This document shows, piece by piece, positions 6,166 to 13,538 of a DNA stretch of 15,492 nt. This DNA comes from GWF2-30-66 sp042576225 (GTDB taxonomy: Bacteria > Babelota > Babeliae > Babelales > Vermiphilaceae): assembly GCA_042576225.1 (NCBI GenBank), contig JBHPCA010000032.1:1-15492 (forward strand), in the 5' to 3' direction. The notes beneath the pieces were generated by a model, which saw nothing but the letters and a program-made list of their open reading frames with translations, searched no databases and was not told the DNA's origin. Every line of letters begins with the position of its first letter. The stretch's first letter is position 1. The translations under genes were made by a program, and so were the position numbers.

Positions 6166-8397
6166 ATTAAAAAGTCAAAAATATTTTTACTAGTAGTTTT
6201 GCTTCCGATATCAGTTACTTCTTTATCGATGGATTTTCGTCAGCAAAGAACTTATGCTAAAAAAAGAGCTAGGGAAAAAGAAAATTGGGACTGTCCACAC
6301 AGAGATAAGAGGCGAAAAAAATATAATAATTATTACAATAGAGAGTTACGCAATAGCAATAGGAGATTCAGTAGGAATAGGCGAAATCGAAATACTCCCT
6401 TACACGAGGCAATAAAAGAAGGTGATATTGAGGGTATAAAAAAGAGCGGGCAGTACGTTTTTGAAAAAGGTAATAATGGCCATTTACCCATTTTTCTTGC
6501 GTTAATATGCAATAAAAATAAACGTTCTTACGATAGAGCAGGTGTTTTTAAGACGCTTATTGATGTTGTGAAGGGATATTATCCAAACAGACTAAATGAG
6601 TTTTTAAATTATAGGGATCCAAGGAATAGCTGCCCCATTTTGAATTTTGCAATTTCAAAAGGTTGTATTGGGGTAGTGAAAAAGCTAATTGAAGCAGGGG
6701 TGGACATAACAGCAAAATATAGTGGTAGTCAAACATCATTGCATAAAGTAATTTTTGTAAAAGATAAAAATAAAAGAGAAGATTTGATTAATTCGTTGTT
6801 AAGTGCAATAAACAAGCCTAAGAGCAAGTATAAATTAAACAAAGAAGAATTCGTGAATGCTTTAGGAATAATGCCGAATGGGATACGTAGTACAGTTTTA
6901 CATTTGGCAATCTCACAGGGTTTTGTTGGTATAGCAAAAAAACTAATTGATTTGGGAGCAGATATAACAGCAAGAGGTAGTGATGGTCAAACATCATTGC
7001 ACAAAGCAATTTTTGTAAAAGCTAAAAATAAAAGAGAAGATTTGATTAATTCATTGTTAAGTGCAATAAACAAGCCTAAGAGCAAGTATGCATTAAGCAA
7101 AGAAAAATTTTTGAATGCTTTAGGAAGAATGTCTAGTGGAAGCGATAATACAGTTTTGCATTTATCAATCACACAAGGTTTTGTTGATATATCAGAAAGG
7201 CTAATTGAAGCAGGCGCAGATATAACAGCAAAAGATAGTAGTGGTCAAACATCGTTGCACTGTGCAATTTTTGTAAAAAATGAAAGTAAAAGAAAAGATT
7301 TAATTAATTCGTTGTTAAGCGCAATAAACAAGCCTAAGAGAAAGTATGCATTAAGCAAAGAAAAATTTTTGAATGCTTTAGGAAGAATGCCGAATGGGGT
7401 GTTGCATACAGTTTTGCATTTGGCAATCTCGCAGGGTTTTTTTGAGATAGCAAAAGAGCTAATTGAAGTAGGCGCAGATATAACAGCAAGAGATAGTGAT
7501 GGTCAAACATCGTTGCACAAAGCAATTTTTGTAAAAGCTAAAAATAAAAGAGAAGATTTGATTAATTCGTTGTTAAGTGCAATAAACAAGCCTAAGAGCA
7601 AGTATACATTAAGCAAAGAGAAATACTTGAATGCTTTAGGAAGAATGTCAAATGGGAAGTGTGATACAGTTTTGCATTTGGCAATCACACAGGGTTTTGT
7701 TGGTATAGCAGAAAAATTAATTGAAGTAGGAGCAGATATAAGTGTTTTATCAAAAGGTAGTATGCCGGCTTTGCATAAGGCAGTTGTGAGTGAAAACATT
7801 GAGATGGTAAAATTAGTTGTCTCAAAGATTTATAAGAAAGATATAGATACTTTATGGAATAAAAATAGAACGGTATTACCGTTTGCTTTAAGGCTTTTAA
7901 AAGGTTCCCCAGAAAAAATATATAATCAATACGCAGTAAGGCTTGATTTGAATTATGTTTTAAATGTTTTTTATGTTTTGTTGTGCAATAATGCAAGTCT
8001 AGATATAAACGATTATTATGGAAGAAACGTTTTTCACTGGGCCCTATTTGGGCAATTGTATGACAAATATCTGTATCAAAGGCCTGAATCTAAAATTATT
8101 TTGCGTACGTTTATTCGCTACTCTGCACTTAAGAATAGGTTGCTTGAGGCGTTGTTTCAAAGGAGTGAAGATAAATACGATGGCAGCAAAAACTTCTTAG
8201 AAATGGTGTATGACATTTGCCAAGAAGATAAAACTAATGGGCGGAAGCTGTTGGATGTTGTTTTGAATACAAAAATAAAAGAATATGACAAAACTTTGCT
8301 TGAGATATTGGAAAAAATAAAAGATGGGGATTTTAAAAAAAGGTTAAAAAGCAAGCTTGAAGAGCTAAAAAGTTTGCGTGATAAAATTAAGAGTTAG
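6166..8397 (+). CDS. Large exported ankyrin-repeat protein with 86-residue modules; probable ATT start
   Basis: The first conventional in-frame start codon is TTG 6199, which would cut into a hydrophobic stretch and has no ribosome site. GGAGG at 6156-6160 instead points to the in-frame ATT at 6166. From there the protein begins (M)-K-K-S-K-I-F-L-L-V-V-L-L-P-I-S, a good signal peptide, giving 743 residues. A basic Arg/Asn-rich segment follows (about 30-75). An irregular first module then leads into four complete 86-residue units and one partial unit. Each unit has a classical ankyrin repeat (V-L-H-L-A-I-S-Q-G-F, L-I-E-A-G-A-D-I-T-A) and a second helix pair (T-S-L-H-K-A-I-F-V-K) with a linker (S-A-I-N-K-P-K-S-K-Y). 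The last 170 residues hold weaker ankyrin-like helices and a charged C-terminal coil. Binding of proteins outside the cytoplasm or in a host is inferred from the family; the target is unknown. Confidence 0.85.
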   Translation: MKKSKIFLLVVLLPISVTSLSMDFRQQRTYAKKRAREKENWDCPHRDKRRKKYNNYYNRELRNSNRRFSRNRRNRNTPLHEAIKEGDIEGIKKSGQYVFEKGNNGHLPIFLALICNKNKRSYDRAGVFKTLIDVVKGYYPNRLNEFLNYRDPRNSCPILNFAISKGCIGVVKKLIEAGVDITAKYSGSQTSLHKVIFVKDKNKREDLINSLLSAINKPKSKYKLNKEEFVNALGIMPNGIRSTVLHLAISQGFVGIAKKLIDLGADITARGSDGQTSLHKAIFVKAKNKREDLINSLLSAINKPKSKYALSKEKFLNALGRMSSGSDNTVLHLSITQGFVDISERLIEAGADITAKDSSGQTSLHCAIFVKNESKRKDLINSLLSAINKPKRKYALSKEKFLNALGRMPNGVLHTVLHLAISQGFFEIAKELIEVGADITARDSDGQTSLHKAIFVKAKNKREDLINSLLSAINKPKSKYTLSKEKYLNALGRMSNGKCDTVLHLAITQGFVGIAEKLIEVGADISVLSKGSMPALHKAVVSENIEMVKLVVSKIYKKDIDTLWNKNRTVLPFALRLLKGSPEKIYNQYAVRLDLNYVLNVFYVLLCNNASLDINDYYGRNVFHWALFGQLYDKYLYQRPESKIILRTFIRYSALKNRLLEALFQRSEDKYDGSKNFLEMVYDICQEDKTNGRKLLDVVLNTKIKEYDKTLLEILEKIKDGDFKKRLKSKLEELKSLRDKIKS
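6637..7797 (+). repeat. In-frame 258-bp coding repeat, four units plus a partial fifth
   Basis: Equivalent codons (the I/V-L-x-x-A/S start of each ankyrin) fall at 6637, 6895, 7153, 7411 and 7669, exactly 258 bp apart with no indels. A second landmark, AACAAGCCTA, recurs at 6811, 7069, 7327 and 7585 with the same period. Units 2 and 4 are nearly identical over about 110 bp, while units 1 and 3 are more diverged. This points to recent duplication or gene conversion of a two-unit block. Confidence 0.95.
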
Positions 8398-8417
8398 CTT
8401 TTTGAGCTAATAATTTT
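8394..8417. terminator. Compact hairpin terminator between convergent genes
   Basis: TTAGCT (8394-8399) and AGCTAA (8405-8410) form the stem, followed by TAATTTTTG. The left arm contains the stop codon of the ankyrin gene and the right arm contains the stop codon of the minus-strand gene, only 9 bp apart. The stem is short, so strength is uncertain, and the T-run serves only the plus strand well. Confidence 0.55.
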
Positions 8418-9093
8418 TGATTATATCTTCAAAATTATTGTAAAAATTAAGAATAATGTATTTCAGTCTTTTATCTTTTGTAAATTGGTCTATGGTCTGG
8501 ATAACTTTTGTAAATTTGTCTGGGAGTATTCTTAATTTGACAGCTGTATATGCAAAGCAATTAATTATTATTTTTGGAATTTTTGTATACGTAAAAATGA
8601 GATAAAGAGAGAGCCCGTTTTGGGGGCAAATTCTTTTTTTGCAGTATAACTGGATTAACTGGTGCCATTTTTTGATATCATGTTCTGGGATGCCAAATAA
8701 AGTTTCTTCAAATAGTATAGTGTCGAAATAGTCTGCTATTTGATCCCAGTTTTGTATTTGATCGTAAACCAAAATATCTTCAAAAAATTTTAAACATCTT
8801 ATTGAGTTTTTTGTATTGGGAATAATTTCGTATACTCTGTTTTGCAACATATATTTTTTTCTTGTTTCATCTACAAGCGAATGGAATAACATGCCGGCCT
8901 CAAAAGAAGATTTTGCTTTTTTTATCATGTCGAGCGTTATATTTTTATAGTGAGTTTTTTCCCTTTCTATGGAGCCAAGATATCGTATATCTGGAAACGA
9001 TGTTCCAATAATAAACTCTTTTACGTCTTTGTCTGGGAAATGTTTTGGGAGCATTAGCAATGCAAGTACGATGTGAGCTATTGGTGCTGACAT
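8407..9093 (-). CDS. Zinc-dependent phospholipase C-like protein
   Basis: The 228-residue protein begins M-S-A-P-I-A-H-I-V-L-A. It carries a spread of likely metal ligands: H7, D35 (in F-P-D-I-R), H48 (in K-T-H-Y), H71 and D75 (in L-F-H-S-L-V-D). An early His, G-x-x-x-P-D, T-H and H-x-x-x-D arrangement resembles the zinc-dependent phospholipase C/S1-P1 nuclease fold as seen in many uncharacterised bacterial proteins. No signal peptide is evident, so a cytoplasmic hydrolase is more likely than a secreted toxin. The C-terminal half (about 130-228) is helical and gives no clear clue. It lies 7 bp behind the double ligase; its AAGGACC ribosome site immediately abuts the ligase stop, so the two are probably co-transcribed and translationally coupled. 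Family assignment is moderate and the substrate is unknown. Confidence 0.6.
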   Translation of the reverse strand: MSAPIAHIVLALLMLPKHFPDKDVKEFIIGTSFPDIRYLGSIEREKTHYKNITLDMIKKAKSSFEAGMLFHSLVDETRKKYMLQNRVYEIIPNTKNSIRCLKFFEDILVYDQIQNWDQIADYFDTILFEETLFGIPEHDIKKWHQLIQLYCKKRICPQNGLSLYLIFTYTKIPKIIINCFAYTAVKLRILPDKFTKVIQTIDQFTKDKRLKYIILNFYNNFEDIIKNY

Positions 9094-9100
9094 AAGGTCC

Positions 9101-11398
9101 TTATATTTTTTCTTTTTCTTTGTTTTTTCTTTCGCTAAGTTGCGAGTGTCTCATGCTTGTGTCTTTTTGTTCGTTTTTTTCAGGTATAAGAGCATGTTCC
9201 TGAAAGCCAAGTTCTACAATCAAGTCAATAAAATCCATTGGTTTGATGCCAATTTCAGCTGCTTGGTGAAATATGCAGGTTGCAGGGGTCATGCCGGGGA
9301 GTGTGTTTACCTCAAGAAATACGACACGTTCTTTTTTGTTATTATTATGGGCTTTTTTTGCCGACTGGTAAAAGCAATCTATTCTGACGTATCCTTTGCA
9401 GCCCAGTAGTTTATATGCTTTTTCCATCTGTTTTTGCACAAACACAAGTGCGTTTTTTGGTAAAGGGGCAGGGGTTTGATTCTCGCCGGCTCCGGGTAAA
9501 AACTTTTCTTCTATGCTCAGTATATCTTTTGCAGTGACGGTTTGGCTTGGTGGTAATGCTTTTGGCTCATTATTGCCTATGACGCCGATGGTTAGCTCCA
9601 TGCCTTGCACAACTTCTTCGATGAGAGCGTGTGTTTTTCCAGATGTGAAAAGTATATCAAGTGATTTTTCAAGCTCTTTTTTATTCTTTACTTTTTTTAC
9701 CATCATGCTGCAGCCATCGTTATGTGGCTTTACAATGAAAGGGAATGTGAACTCAGAAGTTATCTGTTCTATGATTTTGTTTTTGTTTAACATAAAATCT
9801 TCTTTTGAGATTAATAAAGATTTTGGGGTGTCAAAGCCATTATTTTTCAAAAAGTTATTAGTTTTGAATTTATTTGCACATAAGGCACTTGCCAGTACTG
9901 ATGAGCCGTTATAGGGCATGCCTAGCATTTCGAGTGTTCCTTGTACGCAGCCGTTTTCACCTTGGCCTCCATGCAGTGCAATGAAAACAAAATCTGCAAT
10001 ATCGGGCAAATCATGCCAGTTTATTTTGTCTTTTGGATTAAGAAGTTCTTTAATCTCTTTGGTAGAATTACGTATTAATTGACGATTGTCTATTTTGTAA
10101 AGTTCCATATTTGTGTCGACAAAGATTGGCATAGCCTCATATTTTTGTGGCGAAAGTTTGTATGTGATGTTTCTCCCCGTCTCTAGAGAAATCTCTCTTT
10201 CATTTGTGTTTCCCCCCATTAGTATTGCAACTTTTATTTTTTTCTTATTCTTCTTATTCATGTGCTTTGTTTTACTTTCTTGGGTAACAATATTGTTCAG
10301 CAGTCCATAGTGGTTCAACTCTGTTTCTATCACATGGTTTATCAGTTGTGTATGGTTTATATTGTCCTCAGCAGCTTCTCTGAAAAAAAAGCTTGCAGGT
10401 CCCATACCGGTAAGCGTATTTGGATCTATGATAATAAATTCGCCACTTTTGGTTAAAAAGCCATCTATGCGGCCAATATTTTTTATGTCTAAAATCTGCA
10501 TAACTTGGGCACATATTTTTTTAATTAACTCTATATCTTTTTTATTGCATCTGGCAGGGGTGTATTCATATCCACAGCCTGGCATATATTTTTCTTCATA
10601 ATCATGTATATGCTTATTATTTTCTATGACTATTTCTGTGGGTGCAAGAGGGATCAGCTTGCCAGTCTTGTAATCTGTTATGACGCAGCAGGAAATTTCC
10701 ATACCATCAATTTTTTCTTCAATAAGTACAGCTTGCTCAATGCCTGGTGTTATTCGTGAGGCCCTAAGTAGCGCTTTTGGTAACTCTTTTTTTGAAAATA
10801 CAGCCTCAACGCCCAAACTTGAGCCTTCCTTGTAAGGCTTTACGATATAGGGTGGACTTACTTGTGCCTTTTCGAGTTGCTCAAATATATTTTTTTTGTG
10901 GGCTTCAAATCCAGATACCCCGTAGTTTGTTGCGGATAGCACCATTTCATGAGGGTAGACGGTTATGCCTTTGGCGACAGATATACCATGCTGCTTGAGA
11001 ATATTTTTTTGCATGATTTTGTCCATTCCCATTGCGCTGCCAAAAACTTTGGATCCTACGTATGGGATGCCAAGAATTTCTAAGAAACCTTGCACAGTTC
11101 CGTCTTCTGCGAATTTGCCATGCATAGCGATAAAAATAAAGTCGACTAATGTTTTTAGATTATCCCACTTAATTTGTTTTGATTCTTTTTCTAATCTGTG
11201 TTGAAAATCGCTTGTTTTTCCTCTATGCAAAAAATGCCAAGGTAGCAAGAAAAGTTTACCATTAGGTTTTTGAAATATAGGTATAATCTCGTATTTAGAT
11301 GTGTCCAGATGGTCACAGACGGTTCTTCCTGAGTTAAATGAAACCTCTCTTTCTTGGGATTTCCCACCCATTAAAACGCCGACCTTTAATTTTTGCAT
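9101..11398 (-). CDS. ddl: Tandem double D-alanine-D-alanine ligase (fused ATP-grasp pair)
   Basis: Two complete Ddl-type ATP-grasp enzymes are fused in one 765-residue chain; a normal Ddl has about 300-370. Ddl joins two D-alanines with ATP for peptidoglycan precursors. The N-half (1-365) has G-G-K-S-Q-E-R-E-V-S (E16), M-D-K (K127), K187, G-S-S-L-G (193-194 the serines), E-E-K-Y (Y271), R310/D312, and a final motif I-D-P-N-T where E-x-N is usual (D325, N327). The C-half (388-735) has E400, A-N-K (K510), K557, G-C-S-M-M (C563 replaces the first serine), E-E-K-F (F633 replaces the tyrosine), R672/D674 and a normal E-V-N-T-L-P-G-M-T-P (E696, N698). A lysine-rich linker (about 366-387) joins them. 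The start at 11398 has AAGG upstream and lies in a divergent promoter region opposite orn. Family and fusion are certain; whether each half is active is open. Confidence 0.93.
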   Translation of the reverse strand: MQKLKVGVLMGGKSQEREVSFNSGRTVCDHLDTSKYEIIPIFQKPNGKLFLLPWHFLHRGKTSDFQHRLEKESKQIKWDNLKTLVDFIFIAMHGKFAEDGTVQGFLEILGIPYVGSKVFGSAMGMDKIMQKNILKQHGISVAKGITVYPHEMVLSATNYGVSGFEAHKKNIFEQLEKAQVSPPYIVKPYKEGSSLGVEAVFSKKELPKALLRASRITPGIEQAVLIEEKIDGMEISCCVITDYKTGKLIPLAPTEIVIENNKHIHDYEEKYMPGCGYEYTPARCNKKDIELIKKICAQVMQILDIKNIGRIDGFLTKSGEFIIIDPNTLTGMGPASFFFREAAEDNINHTQLINHVIETELNHYGLLNNIVTQESKTKHMNKKNKKKIKVAILMGGNTNEREISLETGRNITYKLSPQKYEAMPIFVDTNMELYKIDNRQLIRNSTKEIKELLNPKDKINWHDLPDIADFVFIALHGGQGENGCVQGTLEMLGMPYNGSSVLASALCANKFKTNNFLKNNGFDTPKSLLISKEDFMLNKNKIIEQITSEFTFPFIVKPHNDGCSMMVKKVKNKKELEKSLDILFTSGKTHALIEEVVQGMELTIGVIGNNEPKALPPSQTVTAKDILSIEEKFLPGAGENQTPAPLPKNALVFVQKQMEKAYKLLGCKGYVRIDCFYQSAKKAHNNNKKERVVFLEVNTLPGMTPATCIFHQAAEIGIKPMDFIDLIVELGFQEHALIPEKNEQKDTSMRHSQLSERKNKEKEKI

Positions 11399-11418
11399 TC
11401 ACCAAGCCTTTTTGAAAG

Positions 11419-11448
11419 TTGTTAAAATTTAAACTAAGCTTCTATTAT
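11419..11448 (+). promoter_or_regulatory. Possible promoter of orn
   Basis: TTGTTA (11419-11424) and TATTAT (11443-11448) are 18 bp apart in the 93-bp gap between the divergent ddl and orn genes. Confidence 0.4.
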
Positions 11449-11449
11449 A
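11444..11449 (-). promoter_or_regulatory. Possible -10 box of the ddl operon, overlapping that of orn
   Basis: On the minus strand 11444-11449 reads TATAAT, about 46 bp before the ligase start. No good -35 box is visible at the expected distance. If both boxes are used, the divergent promoters share the same six bases and would compete for polymerase. Confidence 0.35.
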
Positions 11450-11491
11450 GTATAGAAAGATTTTATTAAAATAATAATAAAGAAAGATTGA

Positions 11492-12037
11492 ATGAGTAGA
11501 GATAAAAACCTTATTTGGCTTGATCTTGAGATGACGGGTCTTAATCCACAAAAAAATGTTATTCTAGAGATAGCTACTGTTATCACAGATAGCCAGCTAA
11601 ATATTATAGAAAAAGGCCCTCATTTAATTATTCATCAGTCTGATCAGATGCTTGAACAGATGGACAAAGATGTAATAGGTATGCATAAAAAGTCTGGGCT
11701 TACTCAAAAAGTGAGGGAGTCTACCATTACAGTCGAATATGCAGAGAAAAAAACGTTGGAATTTTTCAAAAAGCATTGTGATCCATATACGGCATTGCTT
11801 GCAGGTAATTCTGTATGGCAGGACAGAAATTTTTTGAGGGAGTATATGCCAAGTCTTGTGAATTATTGCTACTATCGTGTTTTGGATGTGACTGCAATAA
11901 AAGAGGTAGTCAAGCGCTGGTATCCTAATGACCCACATAATGAGTTTAAAAAGAAAGAAACCCACCGGGCGCTTGATGATGTCCTAGAGTCACTACAAGA
12001 GTTGCGGCATCTGAGAAAATATTTTTTTGTGAGGTAA
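11492..12037 (+). CDS. orn: Oligoribonuclease
   Basis: A DEDDh-type 3'-5' exonuclease that finishes RNA decay by cleaving dinucleotides and other very short oligoribonucleotides to mononucleotides in the cytoplasm, including pGpG from c-di-GMP breakdown in bacteria that use it. All five catalytic residues are visible: D11 and E13 in W-L-D-L-E-M-T-G-L, D111 in G-N-S-V-W-Q-D-R, and H158 and D163 in H-R-A-L-D-D. These sit at positions nearly identical to E. coli Orn (D12, E14, D112, H158, D163), and the 181-residue length matches. The ATG at 11492 has only a weak purine-rich ribosome site. It diverges from the ligase operon and is followed by a 117-bp gap before the next ankyrin gene. Confidence 0.97.
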   Translation: MSRDKNLIWLDLEMTGLNPQKNVILEIATVITDSQLNIIEKGPHLIIHQSDQMLEQMDKDVIGMHKKSGLTQKVRESTITVEYAEKKTLEFFKKHCDPYTALLAGNSVWQDRNFLREYMPSLVNYCYYRVLDVTAIKEVVKRWYPNDPHNEFKKKETHRALDDVLESLQELRHLRKYFFVR

Positions 12038-12154
12038 GCAGTACAGGTTTTTAAGTTATCAAAGAAGAAATATACAGATTTGGTTATCAAGATAATAGGT
12101 ACATCAACAAGCTAACAGTATTATTCTGAATTACATTAACGGGGGAACCTTATC

Positions 12155-13186
12155 ATGTTCAAATTACATAAAATTTTATTGATCACCATGTTCTATTTTT
12201 TAACAATTGGAAAGCAGTCCAATTGCATGTATACAAAATATAAATACGGCACAGATTTTTATTTTTCAACAAGATATGCGATAGAACAAGGGGATTTGAA
12301 TGAAATAAAAAAGCTTATTAAAGAGCTAAAATGGCCTGTAGATGCAATTATTGATAAAAACGAAACACTACTTCAAATAGCTTGTAAACACCATAATTTT
12401 AAAATAATTAAGTTTTTAGTTGATAATAGTGCTAGTGTTAACCTTAGTTTTAGTGATGGTAAAAAGACAGCGCTTCATATAGTTTGTGAGAACACTTTGA
12501 ACGGGAAATACCATAACTTTGAAATAATTAAATTTTTAGTTGATAATGGTGCTGATGTCAATAAGCTTGATTCTAGAGGCAGTACGCCATTTTCTATAGT
12601 TTGTAATAATCACAATATAGTAGCTCGCAATTTCTTAATGGTAATCGAATATTTCCTTGAAAAAGGTGCTGACATTAACAGGCGTAGTTTTCGGGGTTGG
12701 ACATCTCTAGCGTTTGCTTGCTGGAAAGGCAACCTAGGCTTAGTAAAATATTTAGTTGAAAGGGGTGCTAATATCGAGCAAAGTAGACTTTCCTTTTCAA
12801 AAGAAGTAAAAAACTATTTAAAATTGGTAAAAGAATATAATGCTTTAAGTAGTAATCAAAAAAATAGTAATCAAAAAAGGTTGGTTTTTATTAAGCAAAA
12901 AAAAGATAAGAACAAGGAAGATTTCAAAAATCTAATTAGACTTACCTTGAGTCAAGCTATACGAGATAAAACAGGCAAGAAGATGGGTTTCTTCAAAAAG
13001 TTATATAAACATTTTTGCAAAAAGCAGAAACATAAAGAATTTGCAGAAATATTTAGTGAAAAAAAGTCTTTTTATCTCAAAATACATTTTAAAAAAGTAT
13101 GTCACGAAATGAATTTTTTAAAAAAGCTATCTGAAGTTGCAAACAATAATTACATAGATTTAATTATTAAGACAAAAATTAATTAA
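12155..13186 (+). CDS. Exported ankyrin-repeat protein with basic C-terminal tail
   Basis: The 343-residue protein starts at ATG 12155 behind GGGGGA (12141-12146). A signal peptide covers about residues 1-24 (M-F-K-L-H-K-I-L-L-I-T-M-F). Five ankyrin-like repeats follow at about 38-212; clear ones include L-L-Q-I-A-C-K-H-H-N, A-L-H-I-V-C-E-N, and N-G-A-D-V-N-K-L-D-S-R-G-S-T-P. The last 130 residues contain no repeats and are strongly basic with Lys-rich helices (about 230-343), so they may bind nucleic acid, membrane or a partner. Unlike the ankyrin protein at 6166, its repeats are standard 33-residue types and not near-identical, so it is an older or separate paralogue. Export and interaction with host or envelope proteins are inferred. 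It lies between orn and the ATP/ADP translocase. Confidence 0.85.
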   Translation: MFKLHKILLITMFYFLTIGKQSNCMYTKYKYGTDFYFSTRYAIEQGDLNEIKKLIKELKWPVDAIIDKNETLLQIACKHHNFKIIKFLVDNSASVNLSFSDGKKTALHIVCENTLNGKYHNFEIIKFLVDNGADVNKLDSRGSTPFSIVCNNHNIVARNFLMVIEYFLEKGADINRRSFRGWTSLAFACWKGNLGLVKYLVERGANIEQSRLSFSKEVKNYLKLVKEYNALSSNQKNSNQKRLVFIKQKKDKNKEDFKNLIRLTLSQAIRDKTGKKMGFFKKLYKHFCKKQKHKEFAEIFSEKKSFYLKIHFKKVCHEMNFLKKLSEVANNNYIDLIIKTKIN

Positions 13187-13200
13187 GGGGGAGGTGAATT

Positions 13201-13293
13201 GTGGGGGACTTGATGGCGTTAGGGTGCGCTATTCCCTTAAGAGGGTGGTTAATTGCAAAAGGTGTTGTCAGACGGCAAGCTCAGTATTTTTAA
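13201..13293 (+). CDS. Possible 30-codon small protein after the ankyrin gene
   Basis: Starting right after the ankyrin stop codon is an unusually strong ribosome site, GGAGGTGA at 13190-13197, matching eight bases of the anti-Shine-Dalgarno sequence. Six bases past its GGAGG a GTG (13201) opens a frame of 30 codons ending at TAA 13291-13293. The product would read M-G-D-L-M-A-L-G-C-A, then I-P-L-R-G-W-L-I-A-K, then G-V-V-R-R-Q-A-Q-Y-F: a short hydrophobic-to-amphipathic core and a basic tail. I recognise no family. Its codons are richer in G and C than neighbouring genes. A chance frame in a G-rich RNA element is the alternative; a 64-codon frame starting at GTG 13194 overlaps it and looks less gene-like. 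Confidence 0.35.
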   Translation: MGDLMALGCAIPLRGWLIAKGVVRRQAQYF

Positions 13294-13525
13294 AGGCTTT
13301 TTCTATTGTCAACCATGAATGTTTTTGCAAATATTTCTTGAATTTTATCTATTTTAAGTGTAAAATAATATGTTGTACCCTCCTGTAGGGTTTGGAGATC
13401 TCCTTTTCCCTTTGTGCCTGTTAATATTGTATTCAAAAGGCATGTAAGGTGTCGTATAAACTTTTATAGAGTTTTATAACCTAAACACACTAATATTAAA
13501 GAAAAAAGTGTAGTTTTTACGTTTT
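13294..13525. other. Intergenic region before the translocase, with two small hairpins
   Basis: This stretch, part of a 352-bp gap without a certain gene, is AT-rich. It holds ACCCT-CCTGT-AGGGT (13377-13391) and then the palindrome GGAGATCTCC (13394-13403) followed by TTTT, which together could be a weak terminator for the ankyrin transcript. Several -10-like boxes (TATAAA 13455, TATAAC 13475) precede the translocase, none with a convincing -35 partner. I see nothing else in it. Confidence 0.4.
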
Positions 13526-13538
13526 AAGGAGTTTTATT

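Noticed and set aside
6637..7797. CRISPR-like regular repeats
   Set aside because: The period is 258 bp, in frame, without unique spacers, and encodes ankyrin modules.
9140..9409. Plus-strand frames inside the ligase and similar antisense frames across the window
   Set aside because: They lie opposite strong conserved coding sequence and have no recognisable motifs or ribosome sites.
10259..10261. Internal Met at residue 380 as a separate start for the second ligase half
   Set aside because: No ribosome site precedes it and the frame is continuous with the first half, so a fusion is the simpler reading.
12055..12095. Repeated GTTATCAA with an inverted TTATC/GATAA as an operator before the third ankyrin gene
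   Set aside because: Too short and AT-rich to separate from chance, and no clear promoter is placed around it.
13187..13245. G-quadruplex from four G-tracts
   Set aside because: The loops are 11 to 18 bases, too long for a convincing quadruplex.
13194..13388. 64-codon frame starting at GTG
   Set aside because: Its start falls inside the ribosome site, the composition is odd (many Cys, Phe and Lys) and a shorter frame is better placed behind the same site.
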